A stretch of 64,000 bases of DNA, from the NCBI GenBank assembly GCA_036429605.1, contig JAVFKD010000015.1:2999421-3063420 (forward strand), written 5' to 3'. Made by a program: the position numbers and the translations under genes. The notes under the pieces are model-generated. The model saw only the letters and a program-made list of their open reading frames with translations. It searched no databases and was not told where the DNA came from. Below, piece after piece: positions 1-11,896 of the stretch; position 1 is the stretch's first letter; each line of letters begins with the position of its first letter. Source of the stretch: Cladobotryum mycophilum (lineage: Eukaryota > Ascomycota > Sordariomycetes > Hypocreales > Hypocreaceae).

Positions 1-970
1 GCACGATAATTCGCAGCGGCTGAATGTGCTTGACAGCAGAAATGAATGAGAGCGATTAGTTCAATTGAGTAAGCTTGATGGCAAATTTGATCAGATAGTA
101 AGATTATGACAAAGACGTCAACACAAAACGTATTAGTAGATGCCGAGACTGAGTAATATCTCGTGCCATTCTCCTTCAGCCCGCCACATTGATGTATGTC
201 TCAGTCAGTATTCCGGGGGCCTTCTACAGCCCCGAAGCCACAAGAAACGAGCTCTCTGTGAACATGGTTACAAATTAATTTATGGCGATGTAAGTCTCTT
301 GATTGGTCGGAGCGACTGAAGGCCAATGAGGTTCCAGTTCAAATTGGAAGATGTGCCGGAAATGCAGCATTTTCCTCAAGAGCAAAGAGCGTTGATTCGA
401 CTTTGCGTCTCCATGTGCTGCTTTATCAAAGTGTAGGGGTGAGGTAGGAAATGACCTGGAAATTGAAGCCTGGTAGTAAAAGAGGTGGTTGAGCCTGTGC
501 TGACGATGTTGTTGAATGAGCTGCACCATATACGCACACTGACAAAGTGCAAACAGAGGACCAAAGCATCAACTGCAAGGACAACGAGATTATATTTATC
601 GCCCGAGACTATGGATACCTTGTTGACTATTTAACACTCAATAGACGAACACAGAACACGTAGAGACAATATGTATTCAATCGCGACGCTTAGGCAGGCA
701 TAAAGCTCGGTTCTTCGATAGTGTATTCTTTGTGTTTTTTTCTTTGAACTATTAAAACAATATTTGAATCAATTTTATGAGAACAGAGCCTGGTGAAGAC
801 GACCAAGAGCTTCTAACATATATATCCCTATACATTTCCTCTTCAAACAGCCTGTCCAACCACCCTCGTCATCTTCCATCATCAACACAATCGCTAACGA
901 CAAAACCGGACTCAAAATCCTTCGGGTGGTCTTGACAGCTGTAAGAGAGGATCCTTAAAACACAGTAACC
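1..970. other. Intergenic, left edge
   Basis: No convincing gene is visible; the short open frames here lack introns, conserved motifs or good start contexts. A TATA-like stretch lies near 817-826 and is followed by a CT/CA-rich leader up to the ATG at 971, as expected for a fungal promoter and 5' UTR. Confidence 0.6.
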
Positions 971-1678
971 ATGGGTTTTAACTATTCCGACGACGACAGC
1001 TACGGTGATAGTATCGAGTGTAGTCGCCTTGGTCTACGCAGGCGTCACACTGTTGGCACACCCGTCGACGTTGCCCTCGGCCGCTATTCCCAAATCACTA
1101 CCCTTACTATAAACCCTTCCATCGACGAGGTAGAGATGAAGTCCTGCGTAGTTCGTCGGGACGTGGTCAAGTATATCCCCCCACCCATCTCCGCTACCAT
1201 CACTATACCTAGGCGCAACTCTCTTGACGAGACCCATCGTCATAACGACCAGTTCTTTGCTGCCGGTACTTCATCCACTTGGCTTGAGGTTTCTCATGGT
1301 CTCGAACAGCTGGAGAGCCACCCCCCATAGGGCTTCGATGATGATACTGACTGCTCCCGTTCTCTCTCCTCTGAAAACTCTGACGACGGGGAACCCATCA
1401 TAACTTGGTATTTCTCGATGACACCCAAGCTTGTTGACGATGCTTATTACAAGCAGTCTTTGTCCGACGGACGATACGAAAATGCGACGTGGGATGATGA
1501 TTGGGACTCGTGTAGTAAAGACGAGGATCCCAAACCTTTGGATGAAGCAGTGCCTGCCTCGAGTAACGACGAATCTGTTGACGCGTCTTAGAAATCCGAG
1601 ACAGATGGCATGAACGCAGACATGCTTCAAGTTAGCAAATAGAAGAAGCATGCTTCTAGACGAGAGGAGGCCCAATAG
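971..1678 (+). pseudogene. Hypothetical protein gene interrupted by four in-frame TAG codons
   Basis: The ATG at 971 (context aaccATGggt) opens a 119-codon frame rich in Ser, Asp and Arg that ends at a TAG at 1328-1330. The same frame then stays open to TAGs at 1589-1591, 1640-1642 and 1676-1678, and again to a TGA near 1830. The segment after the first stop is an acidic Asp/Ser-rich stretch similar in composition to the part before it, so the frame was probably one protein of about 235 or more residues. All four interruptions are TAG, compatible with CAG (Gln) to TAG change. An intron ending at the first TAG (acceptor catag) was considered, but no good donor lies 45-70 nt upstream that also keeps frame. 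I do not recognise the family. The alternative is a genuine 119-aa protein. Confidence 0.5.
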
Positions 1679-2404
1679 TTGGCTTTAAGTGGCTCGCGGG
1701 GGCATACGGGTCTCTTGCCATATCGTCTGGTGACAGTGAGAATGCGAGACACAAATAGACATCCTAATATACTTGGTTCTTCATACAAATGTGTTCAATA
1801 TCTTAGATTGCTAGTGACGAAGCCATTTCCTTGACTATGTGAGCGAATATGTGTAGCATCCAATGTCTACCATTATATTAGTATGGAAGGCAGAGCTAAC
1901 CATGAATCCAAACTGATTTAATGGAAGGGGAAAGTGATTCTTTTTGTTTGTATTCATACGATGAAAAGACATGGAGAAATCGCAGGGTCACTGGGTACAT
2001 AGAAGACTTGATTTCTATGTTTTTTCTTTTTTTGGGTATTGCTCTTATCCCCTATTAATTCTCCTCATTGACCGTGAAGTCCCTCGTTGCTCTAGATTTC
2101 TACCATTTTGCTCCGTTTTCTATAATTCTCATCATGCCTTTCCATCATATACTGGTAGTTGTTTTTTATCCCTGTGTGCGTCAGTGAATGGCTACTCCAA
2201 GAACCGGAGGCGAATCCCCAGGCTTCAATCTGGATGCATGATCTACTCTATGACGTTGCGTGTGTGGTGGCACCCAACCTACTTTAACCCCCTCTTCTCT
2301 TTGCCCCTCGAAACAAATTTAAGTTACTTCTACCTCATGTACATCGTCTTTATATAGATATTCAACCAGTTATTATACATCTTGGAACAAAGAAGACGAA
2401 CAAC
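1679..2404. other. Intergenic
   Basis: No gene is supported. A 128-codon open frame at 1971-2357 is T-rich, has no recognisable domain and overlaps the likely promoter and leader of the gene at 2405, so it is not called. Confidence 0.5.
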
Positions 2405-2774
2405 ATGTCTGGAACAGCGCCGTCAGACTCTGCGCCTGGTGATGGTACCAAGGACGTTGAACAAAGAGACGTTGGTGCGAATCAGCAGGGACAAGCACAG
2501 TAGGAAAGCCCAAGATTTCTCTCCTCATACCAAAAAAAAATTGTTCATCTTATTCTTCCTCCACAGCTAACCAATTTATAGGAACATGATTGATGAGACA
2601 AAGGACACACATGGCTCAGCCGTGGGCCACAACATCGGCGAGGCCATTGATGCCGTAAAGGCTGGAGGTGGACTCCCAGCCCGTGTTGACGACATAATGA
2701 ATCCATCTTCTATTGGAAGCGAGACTATTGGAGAAGAAATGGAGGGGAAACCTGTCAGCGAGCAAAGGCAGTAG
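2405..2774 (+). CDS. Small acidic hypothetical protein, two exons
   Basis: Exons 2405-2499 and 2582-2774 give a 95-residue protein. The intron (2500-2581, 82 nt) starts GTAGGA and ends with the branch sequence gctaac followed 13 nt later by tatag, which is typical of ascomycetes. The splice joins phase 2 to phase 1 and removes the TAG that would otherwise end exon 1. The start context is aacaacATGtct. The product is hydrophilic, rich in Gly, Asp, Glu and Gln, with a central stretch of the type GEAIDAVKAGG, and it has no signal peptide or membrane segment. I do not recognise the family. It could be a small stress- or conidiation-associated protein, but nothing in the sequence proves that. Confidence rests mainly on the well-formed intron. 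Confidence 0.6.
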
Positions 2775-3002
2775 AGTCGGGGTCAGATATTTTTGGCGTG
2801 GCAAAGGACGTTCCTCGTGACTAAATTGGCTCATCATACGAGTGTAGGAACATGACACTGATTATGGTTGTAGGGCAGCTCAAGTTAATTCAAAGACCAG
2901 CTTCAAAACGCCTTTCAATTCATCTAATGCTTCTATAAACGAGAAAAGTCCATGTTACTCCATACAAAGGAAAAGAAAGAACGAAAGAAAGAAAGAAAAT
3001 CG

Positions 3003-6000
3003 CTAAAAGTAGCAAACCTGGAAACTCCAAGGCTCGAAAACAAGCTCCACATGCTGCAACATGGCCAAATGATCATACAACTGCATCGCCACATCGCGTA
3101 TCATCTCAGCGTTCTGGTGTAGCGATGACTTGACCAGGATGACGCCCGGTGTCAGGGTCCTGTCGCCCTCGGCCTGTGACAGGAAGACGACCAGCGGCTC
3201 GCCCTTGTCGTCAACGGCGGTGAAGCACATGGATCCGTGAATGTACTTTACCCAGATCTGGCGGGCCGTGTTCACCTCGTGCTCTTCCCTCATCTCCTGG
3301 AGCTGACAGTCTCCCAAAATGGTAGAGCTGGCAATGTCCAATACCCTGGTGGCGACGTCGCTGCGGCACGTAACCCGCTTCAAGTTCGCGCTCTGGTTCA
3401 GCGAGGAGTCGAGCGACGTTGCCACCTGTTCGATGACGGTGCCGCAGTGAAGGTCGATAAGCTCCACCTCGCGGATGAAGCTCTTCACCGTTGCCAGAGG
3501 TACATGCGGCATGGTGATGAAGTGCACCCAATCGCCCTCGGGGGCCAGGCCAAAGTCCTTGACGAGCCATGGCGGCTGGCGCTCGAGTACGGTAATAATG
3601 CTATCGTCGCTGTAAAAAGTTGGTATGCTGAGTGCTTCGAGAGAGCTCTGCAGAAACTGCGCGTTTTCGAGGCAGTAGGCCCAGACGGCCTTGATACCCG
3701 CCGTCGTGTACATCTTCTCCATCAACCACATGTCAAGAACGGCTCGCGGCTCGACATCAGGCGTCAGAGCAAGGGTGCTGTCAGAGCCGTGCGGGTCGTA
3801 GAAGATGACTTCGCCCGATACCATGGTTCCAAACGCCTTGTGGTGGCTCATGGTGAGACCCTGGATGATGGGGACATCGTATCCGGTGAATCCCTCGCCA
3901 GGAGGTCCCAGGCGGACACCGTCAGTAACGAATCCCAAGTCCAGTGCGCCGTCTACGTGAATGTACGATGGCGTAACGCCAATCTTTGCCAGCTCTTTAG
4001 TGAGAGTCATGATGTCGTCCCGGCCTCCCGTAAACGTGGTTCCAAAGTTGGCGAACAAGATGAGCTTGTATTCCTCACCAAACTTCTTAGACTCGGCCTT
4101 GTGCAGAAGGACCTGCTCGATAAGCTTTTCCGGTATCATTCTACCGTACAGGTTCGTAGGAATTTCGCCATAGCGCGGCAGCCTACCTGGCTTCCAGCAA
4201 CTGGACAGTGCGTCGCAATCGGTCACGGTTTTCTTGACGCTGAAATGGCAGGATGCGGAAAAGTAGACGTGAGCATCCGGATGAAGGTCGAGGGCCGCGT
4301 GAATACCGATTCTGTTTCCCATTGTGCTTCCGGTCGTGAAAGCCGCCCTGAAAGATTTCCGTGCCTCTTGGGTCACGAGACCATACTCTTGCTTCTTCCT
4401 CTCTAGAATCTCCTTGGCTTGAGTCGCAGCCCATTCTTGCGGGATTTGGACCGACAGGAAATGTCCCAGCACAGGACCCAATGCTGAGAGGGGGCTTGGT
4501 TCAGCGGATAACCGCCCGAATTCCTACCCCAGACCTTGAATTTTTGCAGCTTTGCCTGCAACAGACGGGTGATGTGCTCGGGAACTGTGTAGGTCGCATT
4601 CGTGTCCTTGATCTGGGCAAACTTGTTGACAATCAAGTATTGAGCATCATCTTCTGACAAGAAGCAAGAAAGCAGGGACTCGATATCCTGAGCCTTGACA
4701 CTGGGCTGGATTGCTAGGAGGAATTTGTTGTTTCCCAATGCCTTGGCACCGAGATCTGCCAAAGCGCTTCCCTGCTGTGAGTCGGCTGTTTCGATGATGA
4801 CATCCTGCGAGAATAGAGGAGCGTGGAATGAAACACCAAGCGTTCGAAGGCCTCCGATAACCAACTGTCGCTTGTCCGCACAGCCCTGGAAGACCTCCCT
4901 GAATCCATCGTGGCCAAATCTGAGTTCCTGCAGACCCAGCATCTGCGGGGAGAATGTGCAACGAGAACCAGCCAGCACAGTGTCGGCGCCTCTGACGTAC
5001 TCCACAATGGCATGAGTCGCGCTACCCAAAGTTCGGGGCCTCAGGGCAACAACCGGAGGAGGTGAAAGGAATGCGTTTGATCCTCCGGCTACAATGGTGG
5101 CCGCCAATATTTCTCCATTGATGAAGCAGCCGTGAGTTCCGAGCTGGGTGTGCTGCAGCCTGAGACGGGGGAGGTTGAGAGTTTGGCGAAGTTCTTCGCT
5201 GGCCGTCGTCAAGTAGTCAAATACGCGGGAGGCATCGACGTGGAGAACGAGAGAAAATTGTCTGGAAATGGCATCAACGGCCTTCATGTCGTCGCTCTCG
5301 CCCGAGCTGTTGGCCAATGTAGCAGCAAAGATGATGGGTCGGTCGCCGTTGGAGGTCCAGTCCTTGATCTTGTCCATGGTTTCCTCCTTTCCGAGATCGA
5401 CCTGGTGCCATTCCAGTCCAAACATTGCCTCCGATAGCTTGGCCACATCTGGTTCGAGCTTATCGGTGAGGAAGACTGGCTGGTGTTCGGGAGACTGTCG
5501 CATGAGATCTTGGTTCAAGGCACGGATGCACCAGCAGCTTGATTCGCTCCAGGTCGCCGTGTATCCAGCGGCATCCGGATCAGAGACTCTGCTTCCCTTG
5601 GCCATGACCGTCATCCTTTCAACCTCTTGGAAGTTGAATGGCCAGCTAAACGAGACAATGAGTCAGTCCGAGGCGCCCAGGTGCCGGCTGTATCAAATGG
5701 GTGTACATACCTTGGATTACAAACGTCGGGTGGATTCAAGTTGTTGTTGTACCAGGGAAAGCCTATTTTCTGGAGTGTTTTGGCAGTTTCCAACCACAGG
5801 GGGTCAAAAGTCGGGTCAAAAGGACGAGGCTTGACCTGGCGCCATTCCTGGTACAGCTGTTCAACTTCCTTTAACTTTGCTAGCACTTCGGGGCTGGGAT
5901 TTCGCCATTTTGAGATGACAGGCTCGTCGATCCAGCGCGACCTGCCATCCAAGAAGGACTTGATAATCTCGCCAGACGATTGCGCTGGCGTTTTCTTTTT

Positions 6001-6215
6001 CTCTGCCTTTTGTGCGTCGGGAGACGAGTAGCCGAGGCAAAGTAGAAGATCATTAGTGGAGGCAGATTGTGGAAGAGGAGATCCTTTCTTGAGGGCAGCA
6101 TCGAATTCTTTGGGCGACCATTCTACATCTGTAAGGGGGACTGCTGCCCCGACTCGGACTTCTCGGACGTAGCCGAGCTGCTATAGCTCACCACACTCAT
6201 GGCACTGGGAGACAT
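3003..6215 (-). CDS. PLP-dependent decarboxylase-like protein with two fused PLP-fold halves
   Basis: ATG at 6215-6213 and TAG at 3005-3003. There is one clear intron, 5710-5646 (65 nt, GTATGT, CTGAC branch, TTTAG). Two apparent frameshifts lie in G5 runs (plus strand 6135-6139 and 4490-4494); one added base in each gives exactly 1050 codons (1049 aa). Both halves resemble group II amino-acid decarboxylases of the histidine/serine/tyrosine type. Half 1 has HVDAS near residues 304-308 but no lysine at the expected cofactor position; THG stands where the other half has a Lys. Half 2 (from about residue 560) has the decarboxylase-like stretches STMGNRIGIHAALDLHPD and FGTTFTGG, then HVDGA at about 712-716 and SHHK with the probable Schiff-base Lys at about 762. 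So half 2 is the likely active unit and half 1 a degenerate, perhaps structural, copy. The substrate cannot be read from the sequence. A 44-nt intron (4527-4484) is an alternative explanation for the second frame change. Confidence 0.8.
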
Positions 6216-8422
6216 TTTTTTCTTCTAGACAAATTGTTAGCTGACTCTTTTCATGCGTGCGGATTTTGTGTCTGGAGGTCATGAAATACCTTTTATAAAC
6301 AGTATCACTTGTGTGAGCGTGATTCCGTCGTCTGCTCTACAGGGGCACGTGCCTTTGCAGAACAAGTTGATACTAGAATATCTGGAAAGCAGGAAAAAGA
6401 AAATGAAAAAGAAGAAAGAAAGCAGAAAAGCAGAACGTGCACGAGGTCGAGAGTTATAGTCGAGATTTGTCTTTGGAAATGAAGGATGTGTCTGAAAACA
6501 CGAGAGAAATGTCGTGAGGACCGGGCACTATTAAATCTCAGACAGAGGCGGCGTCAGCAACCACATGGTTCAAAGCAGCAAATGCCCTGAATCTCGCCTC
6601 TCCTCGAGTTTGCTTGTTGGTTCCATTACCTCATTCACGTAAGTCGATCGTATCATCCGCGATGTGACGGTGTCCCTCATGCGACTCGGCCGGCCATTAC
6701 TTCGCGCCCAACCTTTGATCATGAAGCTAGTATTAGTAAGATCAGGACATGACTAAACCAGTCTTTCATTGCGTTATTTCGTCAACTAAGATGCGACATC
6801 TTGACTATAATCAGTATAGCCGTGGTCGTTGGCTACAAAACTTGCCTTTTGCAGTAGCTTGGACGACACAAACATGGCATTTTGTCAGACTACTTGACGT
6901 CTCAGCTGCACGTGTGTTTGCAGGAGTTGAGAATTCTCTCAACTGCGTAAAAGAATAAAAGGGACGGTCCAGATTTTTACGGCTGGCTGAAGTGAAACAA
7001 GTCCCGCCTACCAACATAAATTACCGGCATTTGAATAAACCTCCATATCCAGTGGCAGTGCATGAACTCGCGCAGGCCGACCGTTGTTCCCGTCTGTCTG
7101 CAAGCTGAGTAAGAACATGAAGGTATTCCGTCCGTACTTACTCAACTACCCACTACTTACTACCTTACCTGCCTATATGCCTTCCTTCAGCTGCGTACGC
7201 AAGCTATATTACTCAGACCGCTCGGTTCACAAGCTTTGCCTCGGTCAGGGGAAGCAAGCCAACAGGGAATTGACGCAAGATTCCCCTTGCAAGGTCTCGT
7301 CGTCTCGTCGTCATTCCTCGCTTTGTCCGAGAGCCTAGATCCAGTATGAGCCCCGGATATCCAGGCTCTGAAGAGGCCTACAAGGGTCAAAGAGGGAATA
7401 TTACTGTACCTACTGGGCCTCTTGCAACTACCGAATGGGATGCAAGAGGGGGCTAATAACTCCAATCCGTTGTAGCATCTTGCACAGACGGCGCTGCGGC
7501 TAATTTGAGGCGTTGCTACGGTCCGTTCCATTGGGATAGCCCACATGGATTTCTCTGCGAGAATCACACCACATACGGAGTACTGACAGCGGACTCATCA
7601 ATGAATGGGAAGAGGGTGGAATGAACTGTTCTTTTCCAGTAATAGCCGACGACAGAACCGCTCGTGCTCCCAGTGTTGGTTCCGATTCGGCAGTCTTGGT
7701 CGTTCTGGGGGTTTCAGCTTTGACGCAGCGTAATTGCATATGTGCTCAACTGCTGCAAAGAAAGAAAAAAGCAGGGCATGATCAAACTGCTGTTTTCTTC
7801 ACTAATTAACAGTTCTACATGTACTAACCATCATGAGAGTTGACGTCGTAAACAAACGCCGAGAAGAGCAAATTCTAAGTGAACTCTTTTTTTTTTTTTC
7901 TTTCTTTTCTTTTCTTTGCCTCTAACTGCTCTTGCCCAGGGGGAAGAAGAGGAAAAAAGAAAGTAATAGACCCGAAAGGTGAATGTGCCTAATGCAATGC
8001 AGGGAGTAATACCGTCTGGAGCGATGTAACGAGGACAAAACTAGCGAATCAAGACAAGTTATTCACACTTAGTAAGAGTATTTTATGAAAAAAAGGAAAT
8101 GAAAATGAAAAGAATATGCCGGAGACCTGGAGTTGCTTCATACAAGTAATGACGCTAAAATATGAACCGAGACATATTTTGCTTCTTGCGTCTTGTGAAC
8201 CGGATCTGACGCTATTCGGGGCGGAGGGTCACGCCAGAGGGCATGCAAAAAAATTGTAAATCCCTCCAAGTTTGACGCCATGATGCCATCGTTACTGTAA
8301 CATCTCGGATGTTTGAGCCAGCCTTTTCATGATGATTGATGGGCGGCGGCTTGTCAGATTTCCGTAACGGGCACTCCATGCATGTCCTCACCGGATAGAC
8401 GGCTCACAAGGTCACTGGGGGT

Positions 8423-8438
8423 GGGGGGGGGGGGGGGG
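8423..8438 (+). repeat. G16 homopolymer
   Basis: Sixteen consecutive G, preceded by GGGGGT, in an intergenic region. The true length may be uncertain, because shorter G runs elsewhere in the window appear to be miscounted. Confidence 0.9.
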
Positions 8439-8699
8439 CTCTCATACTTGCTGCCTTGGATGATGTATGTATCTTTGTATGTATTTGTTGCGTCGAGAAC
8501 GGGCATATCCAGAAGTAACATGACATGCCTGTGTGCTAAGTCGATTGCGAACATGCCTGCATTCGCGGCGGAGCTCGTAGCAGTTGAGAGTCTGAAACAA
8601 GGTGTGGAGTGGAGCAAGGGTCTATGTACCATAACTACAGAATACAAGTACGAGTAGAACGCGTTATTTTCTTTAGATGTTTCTATCAACTTTGCTACA

Positions 8700-9245
8700 T
8701 TGTCTACCCGCTATAGCTACCTGAGACTATTCCCAGCTACCTACCTAGTATTACCATACACTCAAACCAACAGTCATTGGCATTTCCTCGCAACAGGTCG
8801 GCATACTACAAGTAATAGGTACCCAGTACCTACCTACTTACTATGAGGTAGTAGTCAGCTGGACCTCTTACATCCTTGCACCCCTACTTCCACCAGGTAG
8901 GTAGGTAGTCTTCTGGTCTACTATACTTACTTGTAGATAGCTTTCCGAGCGTCGGCAACTACATCATATAGGGTATCATGGCTCATTTCCCCCGCCTCGT
9001 AATAGATCTGCATCCAATAGACTCTTCATCTAATTCTACCTAGTCTACAGTATAAACAGTTTCTTTTTATAGGGTAAATTTGGGCTATGGCCTGACTACC
9101 TAGTAGGTCATGGCATGGTGTAGTCTAGGTGTAACCTGGTCATAGCTTGGGTCCAACTTAGGAATGGAGCATTACCTAGGCATTGATCTTCGGTTACACA
9201 AACATTTTACCTACTAGGGAGAGGTATCTAGTAGTGCCTACTCGA
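8700..9245. repeat. Cluster of TACCTA / TAGGTA words in both orientations
   Basis: About 550 nt contain many copies of TACCTA and its complement TAGGTA, often in short tandem (CCTA or GTAG units), in both orientations and with irregular spacing. It is not a regular tandem array. The cluster could be degenerate simple repeat or an array of short inverted sites; no function is established from the sequence. Confidence 0.5.
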
Positions 9246-9825
9246 TTCTGTAAGCCGGGCTCTTACAAGTGCTTGTTAGAGCAAGTTGGTAATGAGACCT
9301 TGGTTGCTTGGACCTTGGACCTTTGCTAGCCCACCGATGGTACAAGCCTGGCTTTGAAGTACAAGTACATATACGCGCTCCACTATGGATCCATCCAATC
9401 TCAACAATGCCTTCAAGTACAGAGTACAATCTTCATAAAAGAAACATTATTGATCAAACTCTGCAAACACCCATCATCCGAGTAGCTTCAATTCGACCTA
9501 TCTTATAACCTGGTCTCCTAGTTCTTATTGACATGCCCCCCTCGTCATGCGTTCTACAGGCAATTACTTGATCCGACAACACTTTTCCTCAACTAGTTAT
9601 ACCAAACATGTCCATCGCGAGATATGACGTCAACATCATGGTTGGATACACGAAAGCGTTCTTTGTTCAACCATCTGACGTCGGCGGCAAGAATCGAACA
9701 TGGCAGTAGCGATGAATAAAATGCATGACGAAGGGCAACCTTGACTGCCATAAGACGGAGGAGGTGTCCTCTCATTCTACACCAAAACCTGCGTATTGCT
9801 TCATCTGCTCCTCTTTACACGCAGT

Positions 9826-11896
9826 ATGGACTCCCCAAACACCACCTCGACCTCCAACGGCCTGGGCAGCGAGCCAGAAATGATTGAAGGCTACGAAGCA
9901 GAAAAACCTACAGCAAGTCATGCGCTCGCAGACGAGAGCACCGAAGCTCCGGTGGAGGAAAAAGGTGCCAGTCAGTTTCAACATGACGAGGTTGAGGTCA
10001 AGAATCTAGGGTGGAATGAGGACGCCCGCCATGTTCCCCAGCCGGTAGTCGGTGGCCTGAGGAACGAGGAACTTTGGACCTTGATTAGACGATTCAACAC
10101 GCAGGTGTTTCAGGTCAAGAGCATACAAGAGGTGCCGCTAGCAGACCTTGACATGAACATTGCCGAGGACGATAGCTTTTCGCCCGACAAACTTCGAGCT
10201 CAACTGGAACGGTTATACATAACCACCATTGTATCCCTGGTATCGCTCTGGAAACACATTGTTCGTCTTCGGTCTTGGAGGGAGTGGGAGAGGACTTTTG
10301 CTTTCCTGGTCGTATACAGCCTGGCTTGGCTACTGGATCTTGTCGTCCCGACCGTGTTTGGCTTCCTCATGGTGCTGGTGCTGCATACACCGTCCAGGCA
10401 TTTCTGTTTTCCACCAGTGCCCCCATCAATCATTGACTCGAAAACCGGCGGCGTCAAGAAACCATCAGCCGGCGTTCTTGCTACTGATGATACGGTCACT
10501 GGTGCACCCGAGAAGCATGAGGGCGAAGGAGTGGAGCAAGAGGCACACAGCTTTGTCAACAGCATGGCCACGGTAGGTTCATGCGTAAGGGCTCTTTTTC
10601 AGCATTCAATGCAAAAAAGACTAATATGGATATCAGGTGGTCATCAGCACAACCGCTGGCAAGCATCCGCAGGGTGATGCTTACGATGACAACACCGCAC
10701 CCGATCCAACTCAGTTGGCCGAGGATCTTTCCAAGGCAAGGGATAAAACGGATGGGGAAGAAGCAACTTCAGAGCATGACAAGACCAGGAAGCCTATTTC
10801 TGACGCTGTCTGGTCTAAAGCCGGGCCAGCGATGCACTTGATTTCAGAACTCGTCGACACGTGGGAACGCTTCGGAAATGCCCTCAATCCTACGCCTCCG
10901 TTTCATACTCACCGCCCCAGGTATATTCTAGCTACATGTCTCCTTCCCATGATGCTAGGTTCTTTTTTCGTCTCGTCTTACATGGCTATGAAGGGACTCG
11001 GTTTTGCAGTCGGCTTTGCATTCTTTGGTGACCCGATTATCACTCCAACAGTTGGACTTCTCAATAGAACATACCCGCGTTGGCAAAAATTTGTCGAAAT
11101 ACGACATACCATCCTACGAGGCGTTCCGACAAACACTCAGCTTGCGATTACCCTCCTGCGTATTGGCGAGCGCAACAAGGCGCCTATACCTCCACCGCCA
11201 AGCTCGGATGTTCCACCTGCCATGGAAACTGATCCCGCAACTGCACAGCAAGTCAAACGATTAGGTACTGTTCAATCTTTATGTTTTTAAGTAATTGACT
11301 GACGAATGTGTCCAGGCGTTAGCGATGAGGAGGCGCGCGAAGCAGTGGAACCCGCATTGGATCGTGAAGAAGACAACAGAGAAAATCATCAGCGCAAGCC
11401 AAAGCGCTCCCATCGCATTCTCAACCTCCTCAAGGGAGCTGCCAAGGGTGGTCTCCAGACAGCACTCACTGCCGATAAAGCCAAGGCTGCCGTTGGTGAA
11501 CCGCATGCCAAGAATCGTCTCGGCGTTATCAATAGTCGCAATGCAGATTACACGGCGGGTCCCATCTGCTTTCCAGCGCGGTATCATGGAAAAAAGGGGC
11601 ATGTTTACATCACTGCTGCGGCTACTACTCCGGCTGTGAGTTGGACATCAGATATCGAAGATTTGAAGCCGGCCTGGACTGTTGCTATTGAGGAGATTGA
11701 GGAGCTTAAGAAGGTAGGGGGACTAGGATGGAAGAGTAAACTGATGGTTGGGTGGGCAATGGAGAGGGAGGTTGTGGATGGGCTGGTGATTAAGACAAAG
11801 GAAGGTAAAGAGCATCATCTCACGGCCATAGTGATACGGGACGAGTTGTTCAACCGACTGATTGCGATGGGGCATCAGATGTGGGAGGCGTGCTGA
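9826..11896 (+). CDS. DUF3292-type fungal membrane protein
   Basis: Three exons: 9826-10572, 10637-11264 and 11316-11896, giving 651 aa. Intron 1 is 64 nt (GTAGGT...ATCAG) and intron 2 is 51 nt (GTACTG, CTGAC branch, TCCAG). All junctions keep frame. The ATG at 9826 (gcagtATGgac) is chosen; the upstream open frame has no ATG. The N-terminus is acidic and disordered. It is followed by the family-typical NLGWNED and the VPQPVVGGLRNEELWTLIRRF region, then hydrophobic segments at about residues 158-188 and 345-380, a Lys/Arg-rich stretch near KRSHRILNLLKGAAKGG, and a soluble C-terminal domain ending in a helical MGHQMWEAC. I assign it to the fungal DUF3292 family by pattern memory. The family has no defined biochemical role that I know of, and a membrane location is inferred. 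Its neighbours do not suggest a pathway. Confidence 0.85.

Larger units (their letters stand above)
6216..9825. other. Intergenic, 3.6 kb
   Basis: No gene is supported on either strand. The left end is the promoter of the minus-strand decarboxylase gene and contains a perfect CACGTG box near 6345. Poly-T/poly-A tracts lie around 7888-7915, a 16-G run at 8423-8438, and a dense cluster of TACCTA/TAGGTA words at about 8700-9245. The last 150 nt are the leader of the gene at 9826. Confidence 0.55.

Noticed and set aside
1971..2357. 128-codon open frame
   Set aside because: T-rich, no domain, overlaps the promoter and leader of the next gene.
4484..4527. A 44-nt intron in the decarboxylase gene
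   Set aside because: It keeps frame, but is shorter than the other introns and its branch (ctgaa) is poor; the same one-base G-run error occurs at five other places. Kept only as an alternative.
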